A stretch of DNA of 6,250 nt from Pseudomonadota bacterium (GTDB taxonomy: Bacteria; Pseudomonadota; Gammaproteobacteria; UBA1113). Made by a program: the position numbers and the translations under genes. The notes beneath the pieces were generated by a model. The model was not told the origin of the DNA and did no database searches. It saw only the letters and a program-made list of their open reading frames with translations. The stretch is from positions 1-6,250 of the forward strand of contig JAJXVQ010000069.1 in assembly GCA_021782065.1 (NCBI GenBank), given 5' to 3'. Shown piece after piece: positions 5,717-6,250 of the stretch. Numbering within the stretch: the stretch's first letter is position 1; each line of letters opens with the position of its first letter.

Positions 5717-6250
5717 TTAATGCCCTGCTAACAACTCTTTCCACAAGTCGTTCAATTGATTCACAAACGTAGCCGGATCTACCAAAGGTGCGCCGTCGGC
5801 CAAAATGGCTTGTGACAATAAGATTTGACTCCATTGTTTAAACTGCGCTGTACCCTTATTCTGATCCAATTGTTTGACTATAGGATGATTTGGATTTAAT
5901 TCCAAAATAGGTTTACTTTCTGGCATCGCTTGTCCAGCAGCTTTTAATAAGCGCTGCACATGACCACCTAAATCGTTGTCATCGGCAACCACACAAGCAG
6001 GGGAATCGGTTAAGCGATGACTAATACGCACTTCTTTTACTTCATCGCCCAAAGCTTCTTTAACGGCTTCGGCCAATGGTTTTAATTCGGCGGCAATTTG
6101 TTCATGTGCTTTTTTCTCTTCTTCATTGGCAAAAGTATCTAAATCCAACAAGCCTTTAGCGATAGATTGCAGCGATTTACCTTCAAATTCGGACAAATGC
6201 ACCACTAACCATTCATCGACTCGATCCGACAACAGCAATACTTCTATATC
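5717..6250 (-). CDS. htpG: Chaperone HtpG (Hsp90 family), C-terminal part; 5' end outside window
   Basis: The frame is open to the right edge, so only the last 177 residues of a protein normally about 620-640 long are seen. They cover the end of the middle domain and the C-terminal dimerisation domain. Recognisable family blocks, compared with E. coli HtpG, are DIEVLLLSDRVDEW (E. coli IEVLLLSDRIDEW), LSEFEGKSLQSIAKG, VKEVRISHRLTDSPACVV (E. coli VKDVRLTHRLTDTPAIV), KAAGQ and ILELNPNHPIVK (E. coli IFELNPDHVLVK), ending in LWKELLAGH. HtpG is a cytosolic ATP-dependent dimeric chaperone for stressed or client proteins; its ATPase domain would lie beyond the edge. No stop or frameshift is seen. The stop codon is followed at once by the shared hairpin terminator. 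TTG codons near 6238 are internal, not the true start. Confidence 0.95.
   Translation of the reverse strand, partial: DIEVLLLSDRVDEWLVVHLSEFEGKSLQSIAKGLLDLDTFANEEEKKAHEQIAAELKPLAEAVKEALGDEVKEVRISHRLTDSPACVVADDNDLGGHVQRLLKAAGQAMPESKPILELNPNHPIVKQLDQNKGTAQFKQWSQILLSQAILADGAPLVDPATFVNQLNDLWKELLAGH

Noticed and set aside
5631..5834. A 67-codon minus-strand open frame crossing the end of htpG and the 6S RNA gene
   Set aside because: It spans a hairpin terminator and overlaps two well supported features; there is no evidence of its own.
1..6250. CRISPR arrays, tRNA or rRNA genes, transposase genes, integration sites
   Set aside because: No regularly spaced repeats, cloverleaf, rRNA sequence or transposase motif was seen on either strand.

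Overview
This window looks like a chromosomal segment of a moderately AT-rich gammaproteobacterium. The closest parallels I recognise are the QseB/QseC two-component pair, YbaL-type antiporter, HtpG and a gammaproteobacterial-type 6S RNA. An orphan soluble protein and dispersed palindromic elements fit an intracellular-lifestyle group such as Legionellales (Legionella, Coxiella and relatives). That placement is an inference, not something the sequence proves.

Layout. Positions 1-115 hold no gene I can support. A 377-residue orphan gene on the minus strand follows (116-1249), with a good sigma70 promoter carrying a dyad about 140 bases upstream. The 535-base gap to the next gene holds that promoter and a 176-base MITE-like element (1563-1738) with 12-bp perfect terminal inverted repeats. 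On the plus strand come a QseB-like response regulator (1785-2450) and its QseC-like sensor kinase (2621-4051). They are separated by an unusual 170-base segment full of inverted repeats. A perfect 23-bp-armed palindrome (4066-4122) sits between the kinase and the convergent ybaL gene. ybaL (4140-5381, minus) encodes only the membrane half of the antiporter; the usual C-terminal nucleotide-binding RCK domain is absent.

The 335-base gap between ybaL and htpG is not empty. It holds a gene for 6S RNA (ssrS, plus strand, about 5507-5672) with a good sigma70 promoter and a strong symmetric hairpin terminator. That terminator also lies just past the stop codon of htpG, whose last 177 codons enter from the right edge on the minus strand.

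Functional reading. The kinase and regulator form a membrane-to-DNA signalling pair. 6S RNA globally tunes sigma70 RNA polymerase in stationary phase, and HtpG is the bacterial Hsp90. YbaL-type antiporters exchange cations for protons, and this one would lack its usual cytosolic gate. In Legionella and Coxiella a related OmpR-family regulator (PmrA) controls Dot/Icm secretion genes, so the orphan gene beside the two-component system deserves an effector check. Nothing in the sequence demonstrates that link. The most notable items are the 6S RNA gene, the RCK-less YbaL with a perfect palindrome at its truncation point, and the two palindromic elements flanking or interrupting the two-component operon.
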